Assembly (NCBI GenBank): GCA_020444515.1
Contig: JAHLKX010000004.1
Coordinates: 490,491 to 554,490 of the forward strand
DNA length: 64,000 nt
Direction: 5' to 3'
DNA from: Bacteroidota bacterium
Lineage (GTDB): Bacteria; Bacteroidota; Bacteroidia; Bacteroidales; JAADJA01
Of the stretch, positions 45,013 through 54,186 are shown one piece after another. The notes under the pieces are model-generated. The model made no database searches. It worked only from the letters and a program-made list of their open reading frames with translations, and had not been told where the DNA came from. The stretch's first letter is position 1. The number at the start of each line of letters is the position of its first letter. Position numbers and translations under genes: made by a program.

Positions 45013-46596
45013 TTACTTAACATATTTGCCTGCCAGCTCTTTGGCCAGTGATTCAAGGGTATTCAATAATTCATCATTGAGTTGACCTTTGCGCAAAGTT
45101 TCCAGAACATCTTTATGTTTGAGTTCCAGTTGACCGAGGAAATCATCTTCAAACTGCTGAATTTTATCCACCGGAACTTTCATGAGCAAACCACGTGTAC
45201 CGCAGAAAATAATGGCGATCTGTTTTTCAACTGTCATGGGCGAATACTGAGGCTGTTTCAGGATTTCCACATTTCGTTTACCTTTATCAATAACGGCCAT
45301 TGTTGCAGCGTCGAGATCGGAACCAAATTTCGAAAAGGCTTCGAGTTCGCGATATTGTGCCTGATCTAGTTTGAGTGTCCCTGCAATTTTTTTCATTGCT
45401 TTGATCTGGGCGTTCCCTCCAACACGCGACACAGAAATACCAACGTTAATTGCGGGTCGGATACCGGCATTAAAGAGGTTTGTTTCGAGGAATATCTGGC
45501 CATCCGTAATGGAGATCACATTGGTAGGGATATAAGCCGAAACGTCACCGGCCTGTGTTTCAATAATGGGTAAAGCGGTAAGCGATCCACCACCTTTTAC
45601 AACAGGTTTCAAGGTATCCGGCAGGTCATTCATCTTTGCTGCTACCTCGTTTGATTCAATGATTTTGGCAGCGCGTTCAAGCAACCGTGAGTGAAGGTAA
45701 AAAACATCCCCCGGATAAGCTTCACGTCCTGGAGGACGGCGAAGGAGCAATGAAACCTCACGATAGGCCACAGCTTGTTTTGAAAGGTCATCGAAAATAA
45801 CCAGTGCCGGTCTTCCGGTATCCCTAAAATATTCTCCGATGGTAGCGCCTGCAAATGGAGCATAAAACTGCATGGCAGCAGGATCGGAAGCAGTGGCAGC
45901 CACGATGACCGTATAGGCCATGGCTCCATTATCTTCCAGGGTTTTTACAATATTGGCAATGGAAGAACCCTTTTGCCCAATGGCAACATAAATACAATAA
46001 ACAGGTTCTCCTTTATCATAAAATTCTTTCTGATTAATGATGGTATCAATAGCAATGGCCGTTTTACCAGTCTGGCGGTCACCAATGATCAACTCACGCT
46101 GCCCCCGTCCAATAGGAATCATGGCATCAATGGCCTTGATCCCGGTTTGAAGCGGCTCATTTACCGGTTGTCGGTAGATTACTCCCGGTGCTTTGCGTTC
46201 GAGGGGTAATTCGTATTTTTTACCTTTGATCTCACCCTTGCCATCAATGGGTTTACCAAGTGTATCGATCACTCTACCTGCCATTTCTTCACCCACCTGA
46301 ACAGAAGCAATTCTACCGGTACGTTTAACTTTATTGCCCTCGAGGATATCGTTACCATCACCCAGTAATACAACACCTACGTTATCTTCTTCCAGATTGA
46401 GCACTATTCCCATGAGTCCGGTTTTTTCAAACTCTACCAACTCACCCGATTGTGCATTGTTCAGCCCGTAAATACGAGCAATACCATCACCAATCTGCAA
46501 AACTGTACCAACTTCTTCAAGTTTGGCTGCATCATCAAATCCTGATAATTGTTGCCGTAATATTGCCGAAACTTCTGCTGGTTTAATTTCTGCCAT
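45013..46596 (-). CDS. atpA: ATP synthase F1 subunit alpha
   Basis: A 527-residue nucleotide-binding subunit of the F1 head. The Walker A motif GDRQTGKT lies at 172-179; [17 protein letters not shown] and [14 protein letters not shown], with the arginine that reaches the beta catalytic site, are conserved. Beta and epsilon (atpD, atpC) are not in this operon nor in the window, as is often the case in Bacteroidota where they form a separate pair. Confidence 0.98.
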   Translation of the reverse strand: MAEIKPAEVSAILRQQLSGFDDAAKLEEVGTVLQIGDGIARIYGLNNAQSGELVEFEKTGLMGIVLNLEEDNVGVVLLGDGNDILEGNKVKRTGRIASVQVGEEMAGRVIDTLGKPIDGKGEIKGKKYELPLERKAPGVIYRQPVNEPLQTGIKAIDAMIPIGRGQRELIIGDRQTGKTAIAIDTIINQKEFYDKGEPVYCIYVAIGQKGSSIANIVKTLEDNGAMAYTVIVAATASDPAAMQFYAPFAGATIGEYFRDTGRPALVIFDDLSKQAVAYREVSLLLRRPPGREAYPGDVFYLHSRLLERAAKIIESNEVAAKMNDLPDTLKPVVKGGGSLTALPIIETQAGDVSAYIPTNVISITDGQIFLETNLFNAGIRPAINVGISVSRVGGNAQIKAMKKIAGTLKLDQAQYRELEAFSKFGSDLDAATMAVIDKGKRNVEILKQPQYSPMTVEKQIAIIFCGTRGLLMKVPVDKIQQFEDDFLGQLELKHKDVLETLRKGQLNDELLNTLESLAKELAGKYVK

Positions 46597-46623
46597 GTTT
46601 AATGAATTTATGTTGTAATTATT

Positions 46624-47181
46624 TTAAAATCCTTTTAAGTATAAATTGATATCAAACTCTTTTTCAAGGTCTTTGATTTGTCGCTGCAATGATGCATCAT
46701 ATTGCAGGTTATCCGACTCGAGCAAAAACCCACCAATAAGATCTTCATCAACAGCTTCCGTAAGTTCCACAGTTACATCCTGCCGATCGGTTATGATGCT
46801 TATGATTTTATTTCGGATTTCAGCATCTAGTTTAATTGCTGATGTTAATGTTACAGGCAGTATATTCATGTGTCTTTTATAGATCACAAGAAACTGATCA
46901 GCAATATCTTTTATAATTTGCTCACGACCGTTGCGTGCAATGATGGTCATGAACTTAAGGGTTACATCCTGAATTTTATTTTTAAATATATCGCTGAATA
47001 CTGCAAGTTTCTTTTTTTCCTTGATGACCGGACTTTGCAGCATTAAAACGAAATCACGGTTTTCGTGGCAAACACTGCTGATCAATTTGGCATCCTCCAT
47101 AACTTTATTGAGGATCTTCATTTCGATGGCCAGATCGAAAAGTGCTTTGGCATACCTTATTGCAACGCGTGTTTCTTTCAT
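46624..47181 (-). CDS. atpH: ATP synthase F1 subunit delta
   Basis: A 185-residue peripheral-stalk subunit that ties the F1 head to subunit b. VAIRYAKALFDLAIE at the N terminus and the C-terminal segment VELTEAVDEDLIGGFLLES are family landmarks. 22 bases after atpF and 27 before atpA. Confidence 0.95.
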   Translation of the reverse strand: MKETRVAIRYAKALFDLAIEMKILNKVMEDAKLISSVCHENRDFVLMLQSPVIKEKKKLAVFSDIFKNKIQDVTLKFMTIIARNGREQIIKDIADQFLVIYKRHMNILPVTLTSAIKLDAEIRNKIISIITDRQDVTVELTEAVDEDLIGGFLLESDNLQYDASLQRQIKDLEKEFDINLYLKGF

Positions 47182-47203
47182 TTAAAAGCCTCTTTAGAGT
47201 TTT

Positions 47204-47698
47204 TTAGTTTTCCTTAACTTCTTTCAGCAGTCGCTGAATAAGTTCATTGTGTTTTTCTTTATTAGATAGTTCTAAACGGATTAATTTTTCAGCAATCTCA
47301 ATGGAGAGATCAGCCACTTGATTTTTCATATCATGAATCGCTGCCAGTTTTTCGTATTCAATGGTTTCTTTGGCATTGTCGATGATCCTGATGGCTTCTG
47401 CATTGGCCTTTTCACGGGCTTCTTCAATGATCGACTCTTTTACCTTGCGTGCATCACGAAGAATATTGTCACGCTCCTCTTTGGCTTCTTTTAATAATTG
47501 TTCGTTGCTGAACTGTAGCTGTTTCATTTCCTCTCGTGCTTTATCAGCAGCATGCAGCGCTTCATCAATGGATTGTTCACGTTCCTTCAATCCTTTCATG
47601 ATCGGTTTCCAGGCAAATTTAGCAAGGATCCAGATCAATAAAGCAAAGGATATCGTCATCCAGAAAATCAAACCTAAGCCGGGTTGTACAAGTTCCAT
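47204..47698 (-). CDS. atpF: ATP synthase Fo subunit b
   Basis: A 164-residue peripheral-stalk subunit. The N-terminal membrane helix (about 8-28, LGLIFWMTISFALLIWILAK) is followed by the conserved FAWKPI and a long charged coiled coil. It comes after an 83-base gap that contains a perfect 15-bp hairpin. Confidence 0.96.
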   Translation of the reverse strand: MELVQPGLGLIFWMTISFALLIWILAKFAWKPIMKGLKEREQSIDEALHAADKAREEMKQLQFSNEQLLKEAKEERDNILRDARKVKESIIEEAREKANAEAIRIIDNAKETIEYEKLAAIHDMKNQVADLSIEIAEKLIRLELSNKEKHNELIQRLLKEVKEN

Positions 47699-47734
47699 GT
47701 GTATATTTTTATTTTTAAATCATTCGTTTTAAAA

Positions 47735-47769
47735 CGTGATCATCCGGGCCAACCGCCCGGATGATCACG
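47735..47769 (-). promoter_or_regulatory. Perfect 15-bp hairpin between atpE and atpF
   Basis: CGTGATCATCCGGGC (47735-47749) and GCCCGGATGATCACG (47755-47769) pair without mismatch around a five-base loop. On the transcribed strand the stem is followed by TTTTAAAACG, a short T run, so it may act as a leaky terminator, a barrier to 3' exonucleases or an RNA-processing site that raises atpE expression. Confidence 0.8.
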
Positions 47770-47781
47770 AAAATCTTTCTG

Positions 47782-48042
<261 letters not shown>

Positions 48043-48091
48043 TTATTGTTTAAAAAATATAACGAATTCAATTTTCTTCTTCAATCTTCTT

Positions 48092-49150
48092 TTAATGATG
48101 CTCTTCAGTGGCCATCCCAAAATAAAGGGCCGACAACAACGTAAATACATAAGCCTGGATAAAGGCTACCAACAATTCGAGCAACAGCATAAATACTGCA
48201 AATGCAATAGAAACAACCGATACACCATAACCAATCCCCGGATGCATGTTCCCGAAAATAAAGATCAGGCTCATGAATCCAAGCACAATGATGTGCCCTG
48301 CGGTTATGTTTGCAAAGAGACGGACCATCAATACAAAAGGTTTGGTAAACACACCCATCAACTCAACAATCGGCATCAACGGAACGGGTATCTTCAGCCA
48401 CCAGGGCACGCCTGGGGTATTGATGATGTGGATCCAGTAGTTTTTATTTCCGCTAAAGGTGGTAATCACAAATGTGAAAACAGCCATTACACCCGTTACT
48501 GCTATATTCCCTGTTAAATTCGCACCGCCCGGAAATATCGGAACCAGGCCCAGTAGGTTATTAAAAAATATAAAGAAAAACAGGGTTAGCAGGAAGGGTA
48601 AATACTTCTCATATCTCTTTTCACCAATGGACGCTTTGGCCACATCATCGCGGATAAAGAGAATCAGCGGCTCAAGTAAAGATTGCAATCCTTTGGGCGC
48701 TTCACCTCTGCGGCTGGTATAACGTTTCCCGATACTGATAAAAATGAAACTGATCAGGATCATACTGATAAACATGGCCAGCACATTTTTTGTAATGGAA
48801 AAGTCAAGTGGTTTTTCTCCGGTAGCTTCAATAATGATCTTGCCCTTGTTCTCTCCATCCAGCTCAAGCTTATAACCCTTATATGTATCATGTCCATGAT
48901 GAAATTTACTGGAAAGGAAAACATCAAGCTGACCATCATGGTATAAAATCACTGGCAATGGAATGGAAATATGGGTATGACCAATGGTAGCAATATGCCA
49001 TTCATGCGCATCCACCACGTGATCAACGATCATGTTTCCGGGATTATATTCTTCTTCATGCGTGGTGGCAGGTTCGCCTTCTTCCTCAGCTCCGGTAACA
49101 TTCAGGAAAGCGAGCAATAATACTCCAACAAATAAAATATATTTTGGCAT
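48092..49150 (-). CDS. atpB: ATP synthase Fo subunit a
   Basis: A 352-residue membrane subunit forming the ion half-channels. The functional arginine is R277 in LMVRLFANITAGH. A signal peptide (about 1-20) and an ~100-residue polar N-terminal region rich in Glu and His precede the first membrane helix at about 121-141; this long exported extension is typical of Bacteroidota. First gene visible in the operon; no atpI-like gene lies upstream in the 292-base gap. Confidence 0.96.
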   Translation of the reverse strand: MPKYILFVGVLLLAFLNVTGAEEEGEPATTHEEEYNPGNMIVDHVVDAHEWHIATIGHTHISIPLPVILYHDGQLDVFLSSKFHHGHDTYKGYKLELDGENKGKIIIEATGEKPLDFSITKNVLAMFISMILISFIFISIGKRYTSRRGEAPKGLQSLLEPLILFIRDDVAKASIGEKRYEKYLPFLLTLFFFIFFNNLLGLVPIFPGGANLTGNIAVTGVMAVFTFVITTFSGNKNYWIHIINTPGVPWWLKIPVPLMPIVELMGVFTKPFVLMVRLFANITAGHIIVLGFMSLIFIFGNMHPGIGYGVSVVSIAFAVFMLLLELLVAFIQAYVFTLLSALYFGMATEEHH

Positions 49151-49387
49151 GCCTCTTTAACTTCTGTTTGAAAAGATCATTTAATCTACCGTAGGTTAAA
49201 ACGGGTGCAATTTTACAAATAAATACTTAATTATTGAAATAAAATTATAAAACATTATCTACAGCAATTCCACACAATGTGAAGCAAATACGATTATTTT
49301 GATTCTGGGGAAACAGGGGATCAATTTTGTCCTGCCGGCTAAATCAAAATACAGAATGATTTGCAGAGCTTTTCAAAATAAGGTATA

Positions 49388-49423
49388 CAAAAAAACCGGC
49401 ATACCTATTTGATATCCCGGTTT
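49388..49423 (-). terminator. Intrinsic terminator of groES
   Basis: On the minus strand AAACCGG pairs with CCGGTTT, followed by seven T. It begins about 20 bases after the GroES stop codon. Confidence 0.75.
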
Positions 49424-49442
49424 ATGAAGTGAGCCATGAATT

Positions 49443-49730
49443 TTAGATCGATTCCGTTTCAACGATTTTTGCGAGCAGATCGGCATAGGGAACAAAAAGA
49501 AAGTTTCTTCCTTCAAATTTTAATTCTGTCCCGGCATACTTTTTATAAACCACGATGTCGCCCACAGAAATACCCGGATTTTCGATATTGCCGATGGCTA
49601 CGACTTTGGCCATTTGGGGCTTTTCTTTAGCTGTGTCAGGAATGATGATTCCGCCTGATGTTTTGCTCTCGGTCAGATCATCCGTGATCTCGAGGAGCAC
49701 GTTTTCATTGAGTGGTTGTAATTCTTTCAT
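49443..49730 (-). CDS. groES: GroES-like co-chaperonin
   Basis: A 95-residue cpn10 fold: LNENVLLEITD at the start, the mobile loop TSGGIIIPDTAKEKP, and VGDIVVYKKYAGTELKFEG near the end. It caps the GroEL ring during folding. No groEL gene follows; instead the gene is followed by a terminator, so it is separated from its usual operon partner. It may be an extra copy. It probably shares a transcript with the redox fusion gene 49 bases upstream. Confidence 0.93.
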   Translation of the reverse strand: MKELQPLNENVLLEITDDLTESKTSGGIIIPDTAKEKPQMAKVVAIGNIENPGISVGDIVVYKKYAGTELKFEGRNFLFVPYADLLAKIVETESI

Positions 49731-49779
49731 TGTTATCAGTTATTTATGTTTTACATTGTTATTTCAAATTGAAAAAGTT

Positions 49780-50373
49780 TTACCCCTGCCCGATTCCCAG
49801 GAGGGTATTGATGCGGTTTTTGTCGAATCCAACGATGATCTGGCCATCAATATCGGTTTGGGGTACACCCATTTGACCACTTTTTCGTTGCATTTCCTGA
49901 GCCGCATTTTGATCCTTTGATACATCGACATCACGATACCGTACACCATGCTTCTTTAAATGTGTTTTCAATGTATTGCACCAGCTGCAGGTCGGGGTTG
50001 AATAAACAGTCACCCGTTTTTGCGGTTTGGCCTCACCGGATGCCACTTTTGCGGCATATACCGCATTTTCAAAAAAGGACTTATAAAAGCCGGGCTCATG
50101 ACATCCTTTGAGCACATTGACAAATTTTCCTTTTTCGAATTCAAGCATGGTCGGAACGGAGGTTACATTATATTTGGTGTGAATGTCACGCACCTGGCTG
50201 ACATCTGCTTGCAGAATATCCAGATTTTCATCTGCCGTTTCAACGGCTTCCAAATTCCTGAGCGAACATTCACTCTGATCACTTCCCTTTTTGTAGAGCA
50301 GTAAATAAGCTTTTGGTTTATCCTGAATGAGTTGCATCAACTCGTCATGCGATTGAATCTCTCTTGCTTTCAT
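49780..50373 (-). CDS. Thioredoxin-like/glutaredoxin fusion protein
   Basis: A 197-residue cytosolic protein with two thioredoxin folds. Residues about 1-105 resemble thioredoxin (VTSVPTMLEFEKGKFV holds the cis-proline) but the active site reads SDQSEC, with only one cysteine, C36. Residues about 119-197 form a glutaredoxin with C129-S-W-C132 and the cis-proline segment GVPQTDIDG. The second domain should be redox-active with glutathione or another thiol; the first may serve as a binding domain or use a single cysteine. Confidence 0.88.
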   Translation of the reverse strand: MKAREIQSHDELMQLIQDKPKAYLLLYKKGSDQSECSLRNLEAVETADENLDILQADVSQVRDIHTKYNVTSVPTMLEFEKGKFVNVLKGCHEPGFYKSFFENAVYAAKVASGEAKPQKRVTVYSTPTCSWCNTLKTHLKKHGVRYRDVDVSKDQNAAQEMQRKSGQMGVPQTDIDGQIIVGFDKNRINTLLGIGQG

Positions 50374-50535
50374 GTTTCAAAATTTTGATGCTGCTAATCA
50401 ACTTATATGCCATCTACTGTTATTTTACGATCCAGGAAATTCTAACAGACTTTTTGTGTCATTCTGACACAGATCAATTTTTTAATCTACAGGTAACTTC
50501 CTGTTAATTGAATACAACCGGTAATGAAATTTGAT

Positions 50536-50543
50536 TAATTTTG
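50536..50543 (+). promoter_or_regulatory. Candidate -7 box for the gene at 50569
   Basis: TAATTTTG matches TAnnTTTG, 26 bases upstream of the start codon. The nearest TTG is 25 bases further upstream, longer than standard. Confidence 0.42.
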
Positions 50544-50568
50544 CCACCACCAATAAACGACACCCCCT

Positions 50569-50943
50569 ATGGAAGAAAATAAAAAGAAAGGTCTGACCCT
50601 GTTCGCCAAAATTTCGATTATCATCAATACCTTATTGTTCGGAATCACAGGGATCATCTATATTTCGAACCACAACAATATCATTGGTATTCTATTGCTG
50701 GCTGCTGGATTCACCAATGTTTTATACCTTTTGGTAACGGTTAAAACGTCCAACTACTTTTTCGTGATCTTGAATTTCCTATTCGCTGTAGTGGCCCTGA
50801 TCGTGGGTATCAATTTCTTGCTGAATAAAGACAGTTTTATTGGCATGGTCTGGATGATCATCACCCTGTATTACGTGGTCACCGCTTTTGTTTTACTGAT
50901 GGGTGTCATGAAAAAACGATCATCTCATTCCCAAAACCCCTAA
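50569..50943 (+). CDS. Small membrane protein with four predicted helices
   Basis: A 124-residue protein of unknown function. Four hydrophobic stretches of about 20 residues each fill it (near 13-31, 37-57, 61-82, 91-113) between a lysine-rich start (EENKKKG) and a basic end (MKKRSSHS). I do not recognise a family. It converges with the CDGSH gene and overlaps its end by 4 bases. Confidence 0.7.
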   Translation: MEENKKKGLTLFAKISIIINTLLFGITGIIYISNHNNIIGILLLAAGFTNVLYLLVTVKTSNYFFVILNFLFAVVALIVGINFLLNKDSFIGMVWMIITLYYVVTAFVLLMGVMKKRSSHSQNP

Positions 50944-51176
50944 ACATTTCGGTGCGTTCCGTCACAAAATGGTTTGTTACCGGTATGTTTGCACAGGCAC
51001 CACCAAACTTCCTGCGTTTCTTCAATCTTTACCTGTTTTGGGGTAAATTCTGATCCGTGGTGAGATCCATCACAAAAGGGTTGTTTTTTACTTTGTCCAC
51101 ATGCACACCAATAATAAATACCTGGCTCAAGGGTCATTTGTCTGGGTTTTCTGTCTGCTATTTTTGGATCTGCCAT
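50940..51176 (-). CDS. Double CDGSH iron-sulfur protein
   Basis: A 78-residue soluble protein with two CDGSH-type [2Fe-2S] sites: C24, C26, C35 and H39 (CACGQSKKQPFCDGSH), and C60, C62, C71 and H75 (CLCKHTGNKPFCDGTH). The 3-Cys-1-His coordination of mitoNEET-like proteins is complete in both. Bacterial members may carry electrons or iron-sulfur clusters; the partner is unknown. It lies close to, but not in, the Rnf operon. Confidence 0.93.
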   Translation of the reverse strand: MADPKIADRKPRQMTLEPGIYYWCACGQSKKQPFCDGSHHGSEFTPKQVKIEETQEVWWCLCKHTGNKPFCDGTHRNV

Positions 51177-51252
51177 TATAAAATATTTTTTAGGGAAAAA
51201 ACGTCATTTGATTACTATTGTTCACTGGTATAAACAGGGAGTTGCATGCCAC

Positions 51253-51283
51253 AAAAAAACCGGCGAAGGGGTTGTGCCGGTTT
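51253..51283 (-). terminator. Intrinsic terminator of the Rnf operon
   Basis: On the minus strand AAACCGGC pairs with GCCGGTTT around an eleven-base loop and is followed by seven T. It lies 20 bases after the rnfA stop. Confidence 0.85.
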
Positions 51284-51303
51284 GTAAAATATCATATTTG
51301 CAA

Positions 51304-51876
51304 TTAAACCAGGTTGGCGAAGCCCATGAAGGCCAGTGCCAGAATGCCAGCTGTGACCAGTGCAATGGGAACGCCCCTCATCCCTTTGGGGACTTCCATC
51401 AGATCGAGGTGTTCACGGATCCCTGAAAAGAGGACAAGGGCCAACCCAAATCCAAGGGCATTGGAAATGGCATACACAACCCCTTCCATCAGCGTAAACT
51501 CTTTCTGAATTGTTAGAATGGCCACACCCAAAACAGCGCAGTTTGTGGTGATGAGTGGCAGGAAAATACCCAGGGCCTGAAACAATGACGGAGAGACCTT
51601 TTTCAGGATGATCTCTACCATTTGAACCAGGGATGCAATGACCAGGATAAAGAAAATCGTTTGCAGAAACTGCAATCCAAGCGGGGTTAGGATAAATGTC
51701 TGGATCAACCACGTAACGATGGTTGCAAGGGTCATGACGAACAACACAGCACCGCTCATACCCACTGCGGTATTGATTTTTTTCGATACACCCATGAACG
51801 GACAAATTCCTAAAAACTGGTTCAACACAATGTTGTTGACGAAAATTGCACCGATGATGATGATGATATATTCCAT
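51304..51876 (-). CDS. rnfA: Rnf complex subunit A
   Basis: A 190-residue membrane protein with six helices. IIGAIFVNNIVLNQFLGIC at the start holds the conserved cysteine that, with one in RnfE, helps bind a [2Fe-2S] cluster inside the membrane; ITTNCAVLGVA carries the second conserved cysteine. It forms the ion-translocating core together with RnfE. Last gene of the operon. Confidence 0.96.
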   Translation of the reverse strand: MEYIIIIIGAIFVNNIVLNQFLGICPFMGVSKKINTAVGMSGAVLFVMTLATIVTWLIQTFILTPLGLQFLQTIFFILVIASLVQMVEIILKKVSPSLFQALGIFLPLITTNCAVLGVAILTIQKEFTLMEGVVYAISNALGFGLALVLFSGIREHLDLMEVPKGMRGVPIALVTAGILALAFMGFANLV

Positions 51877-51944
51877 TTCTTATATTTTAATGTTCAGTGT
51901 TCAACGTTTACAATAAAGGGGTCATTCTCACCTGTATTATTCTA

Positions 51945-52526
51945 TTATGCTTTTTTTAGCCGATTTAACAACGCGATTAAATAACCGAGGGTAATAAAGG
52001 CTCCTGGTGATAATATAAACACAAGAATCGCATCACCTGGAATGAATTTCATTCCAAAAAAGGATCCGCTTCCGAAAATTTCACGAACAGCTCCCAATAA
52101 GGTCAAGGCAAATGCAAATCCAAGTCCCATTCCCAGTCCATCAATGATGGAGGAAACGAAGTTGTTTTTGGAAGCAAAAGCCTCAGCCCGCCCCAAAACC
52201 AGACAGTTAACCACGATCAGTGGAATAAAAATGCCAAGGGCATCAAAGAGATCCGGAACATAGGCCTGCATGGTCAGTTCCACAATGGTGACAAAAGAAG
52301 CAATGATAACAATAAAAGAAGGTATCCGCACTTTGTCAGGAATCTGACGCTTAACCAATGAAACGACGATGTTCGACATCACCAGGACAAAGGTCGTTGC
52401 CAGGCCCATTCCCAATCCGTTAATGGCTGTACTGGTAACAGCCAGAGTTGGACAGAGACCAAGCAGTAAAACAAATACCGGGTTGTCCTTGATGAATCCT
52501 TTTGTAAAATTCTGTAATTGATTCAT
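51945..52526 (-). CDS. rnfE: Rnf complex subunit E
   Basis: A 193-residue membrane protein, homologous to RnfA and inserted in the opposite orientation. The pair [17 protein letters not shown] and [16 protein letters not shown] holds the conserved cysteines near the intramembrane cluster. One base separates it from rnfG. A Pro/Gly-rich segment ([16 protein letters not shown]) lies in the third quarter. Confidence 0.96.
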   Translation of the reverse strand: MNQLQNFTKGFIKDNPVFVLLLGLCPTLAVTSTAINGLGMGLATTFVLVMSNIVVSLVKRQIPDKVRIPSFIVIIASFVTIVELTMQAYVPDLFDALGIFIPLIVVNCLVLGRAEAFASKNNFVSSIIDGLGMGLGFAFALTLLGAVREIFGSGSFFGMKFIPGDAILVFILSPGAFITLGYLIALLNRLKKA

Positions 52527-52527
52527 A

Positions 52528-53094
52528 TTAATTACCCTCCACCTTTTTTAGTTCATCATATGCACGTTGTGTTGCTTCACAAAAGGCTCTTGAGCTGATA
52601 GTGGCTGCAGTAATTGCATCCACATCACCTCCATCCTTTTTGACTTTCAGCTTGAATGAATTCAGATTTTTACCAACAAACTGGTTGGCCCATTCCGATT
52701 TCATTTTATCGCCCAAACCAGGTGTTTCCTTGTGCTCAAGAACCGATGTACCTGAGATAACATCTCCATCGGTAAACCCAACCATGATCCAGAATCGACC
52801 ACTGAAGCCTTTATCTGTATAAGTCCTGATCGCCGTTCCTACCGGCATACCATTATTACTGGCCTCATAAAAGGTGAGTGAATCCTTGCCTCCCTCCGGA
52901 AGTCGCTTGAACTCCCGGATCGTGTCAAAGGCAGGCAAAACCTCCCCGATGGCTTTTTCAATTTTTTGCCTTTTGGCAATTGCAATGGGTTCTTTGGTAA
53001 GGTTATATACACTTCCCAGCGCCAGGGCTGCGACACCCGTGACAACAAACAAGGTAATGACCATATTGACAAATGAAGATTCCTTTTTTGCCAT
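52528..53094 (-). CDS. rnfG: Rnf complex subunit G (FMN-bearing)
   Basis: A 188-residue subunit with one N-terminal membrane helix (about 9-30) and an extracytoplasmic domain. The covalent FMN is attached to the last threonine of a [ST]xAT-type motif, here T165 in [18 protein letters not shown] at 121-130 is the flavin-contact segment. 52 bases follow rnfD. It requires the ApbE flavin transferase, not seen in the window. Confidence 0.95.
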   Translation of the reverse strand: MAKKESSFVNMVITLFVVTGVAALALGSVYNLTKEPIAIAKRQKIEKAIGEVLPAFDTIREFKRLPEGGKDSLTFYEASNNGMPVGTAIRTYTDKGFSGRFWIMVGFTDGDVISGTSVLEHKETPGLGDKMKSEWANQFVGKNLNSFKLKVKKDGGDVDAITAATISSRAFCEATQRAYDELKKVEGN

Positions 53095-53146
53095 TTTTGC
53101 TATATTTCTGTTTTCAAAATCATTTCTACAATTTCCAAATACTTCC

Positions 53147-54154
53147 CTATCCTTTCACCATTTCACCAAATCTCACCGGCTTAAAGGCACGGTCGATCAG
53201 GGGAACAAATCCATTCATGATCAGGATAGCAAAAGAAACCCCTTCCGGATAAGCGCCAAACACACGGATCAGAATGGTGAGGATCCCGGCTCCTGCTCCA
53301 AATATCAATTGTCCCTTAGCCGACATGGGCGACGATACCATATCCGTAGCCATATAAAATACCCCCAGCATCATCCCACCTGTTACCAAATGAAACAGAG
53401 GATCAACATATTGAGATGGGTCTACCAACCAAAGAATGCCTGAGAAAATAACCACACTGCCAATATAGGCTCCCGGTGTATGCCAGGTGATGATTTTTCT
53501 GATCAGCATATAAATGGCACCGAGTATTAATGCGATGGCAGATACTTCACCCAAACTTCCACCCTGAAATCCGGTCATGAGGTTTTGAACGTAATTCGGA
53601 ATATCAGGCATAATGTCCTGTACGGTTTTTCCTGCTGCCAATCCTTCTTTCATGATCCCCAATGGTGTGGGTCCGGTAATAGCATCCGTAAGGGCAGTGC
53701 CTCCAATGGGTACAGGTATTGGCCAACTGGTCATTTGAACAGGGAATGAGATCAACAGAAAAACCCGACCTACCAGAGCCGGGTTGAACATGTTTTTGCC
53801 CAATCCACCAAAGGACATTTTGGCAACACCTATGGAAACAATGGCACCAATCATGATGATCCACCAGGGCAGGTTACTGGGTACATTGAATGCCAGCAAT
53901 ATCCCAGTGATCATAGCCGATCCGTCCCAAATGGTGATGGTTGTTTTTAAAACATATTTCTGAATCAGAAACTCCACCAGCATACAGGCCACAACCGATA
54001 ACACGATAACCCGGACGGCATCCAGCCCAAAAAAGTAGACGGACACCATTATGGCAGGTACCATGGCATAGACGACCCCGTACATGATCTTTTTCACCGA
54101 ATTATCGGTGTGCACATGCGGTGATCCTGAAACTCTGAGTAAATTCATATCCAA
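53147..54154 (-). CDS. rnfD: Rnf complex subunit D (FMN-bearing)
   Basis: A 335-residue membrane protein with about nine helices. The covalent FMN threonine is T163 in DAITGPTPLG; the usual Ala in the motif is Pro here. GKNMFNPALVGRVF is the conserved helix next to the flavin. It passes electrons through the membrane with RnfG. 32 bases follow rnfC. Confidence 0.95.
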   Translation of the reverse strand: MDMNLLRVSGSPHVHTDNSVKKIMYGVVYAMVPAIMVSVYFFGLDAVRVIVLSVVACMLVEFLIQKYVLKTTITIWDGSAMITGILLAFNVPSNLPWWIIMIGAIVSIGVAKMSFGGLGKNMFNPALVGRVFLLISFPVQMTSWPIPVPIGGTALTDAITGPTPLGIMKEGLAAGKTVQDIMPDIPNYVQNLMTGFQGGSLGEVSAIALILGAIYMLIRKIITWHTPGAYIGSVVIFSGILWLVDPSQYVDPLFHLVTGGMMLGVFYMATDMVSSPMSAKGQLIFGAGAGILTILIRVFGAYPEGVSFAILIMNGFVPLIDRAFKPVRFGEMVKG

Positions 54155-54186
54155 TTTATTTCTTGATCAACAATACTTTTTCTCCC

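Noticed and set aside
49151..49442. Possible atpI or small gene upstream of atpB
   Set aside because: No open frame of useful length on either strand; only the groES terminator is supported.
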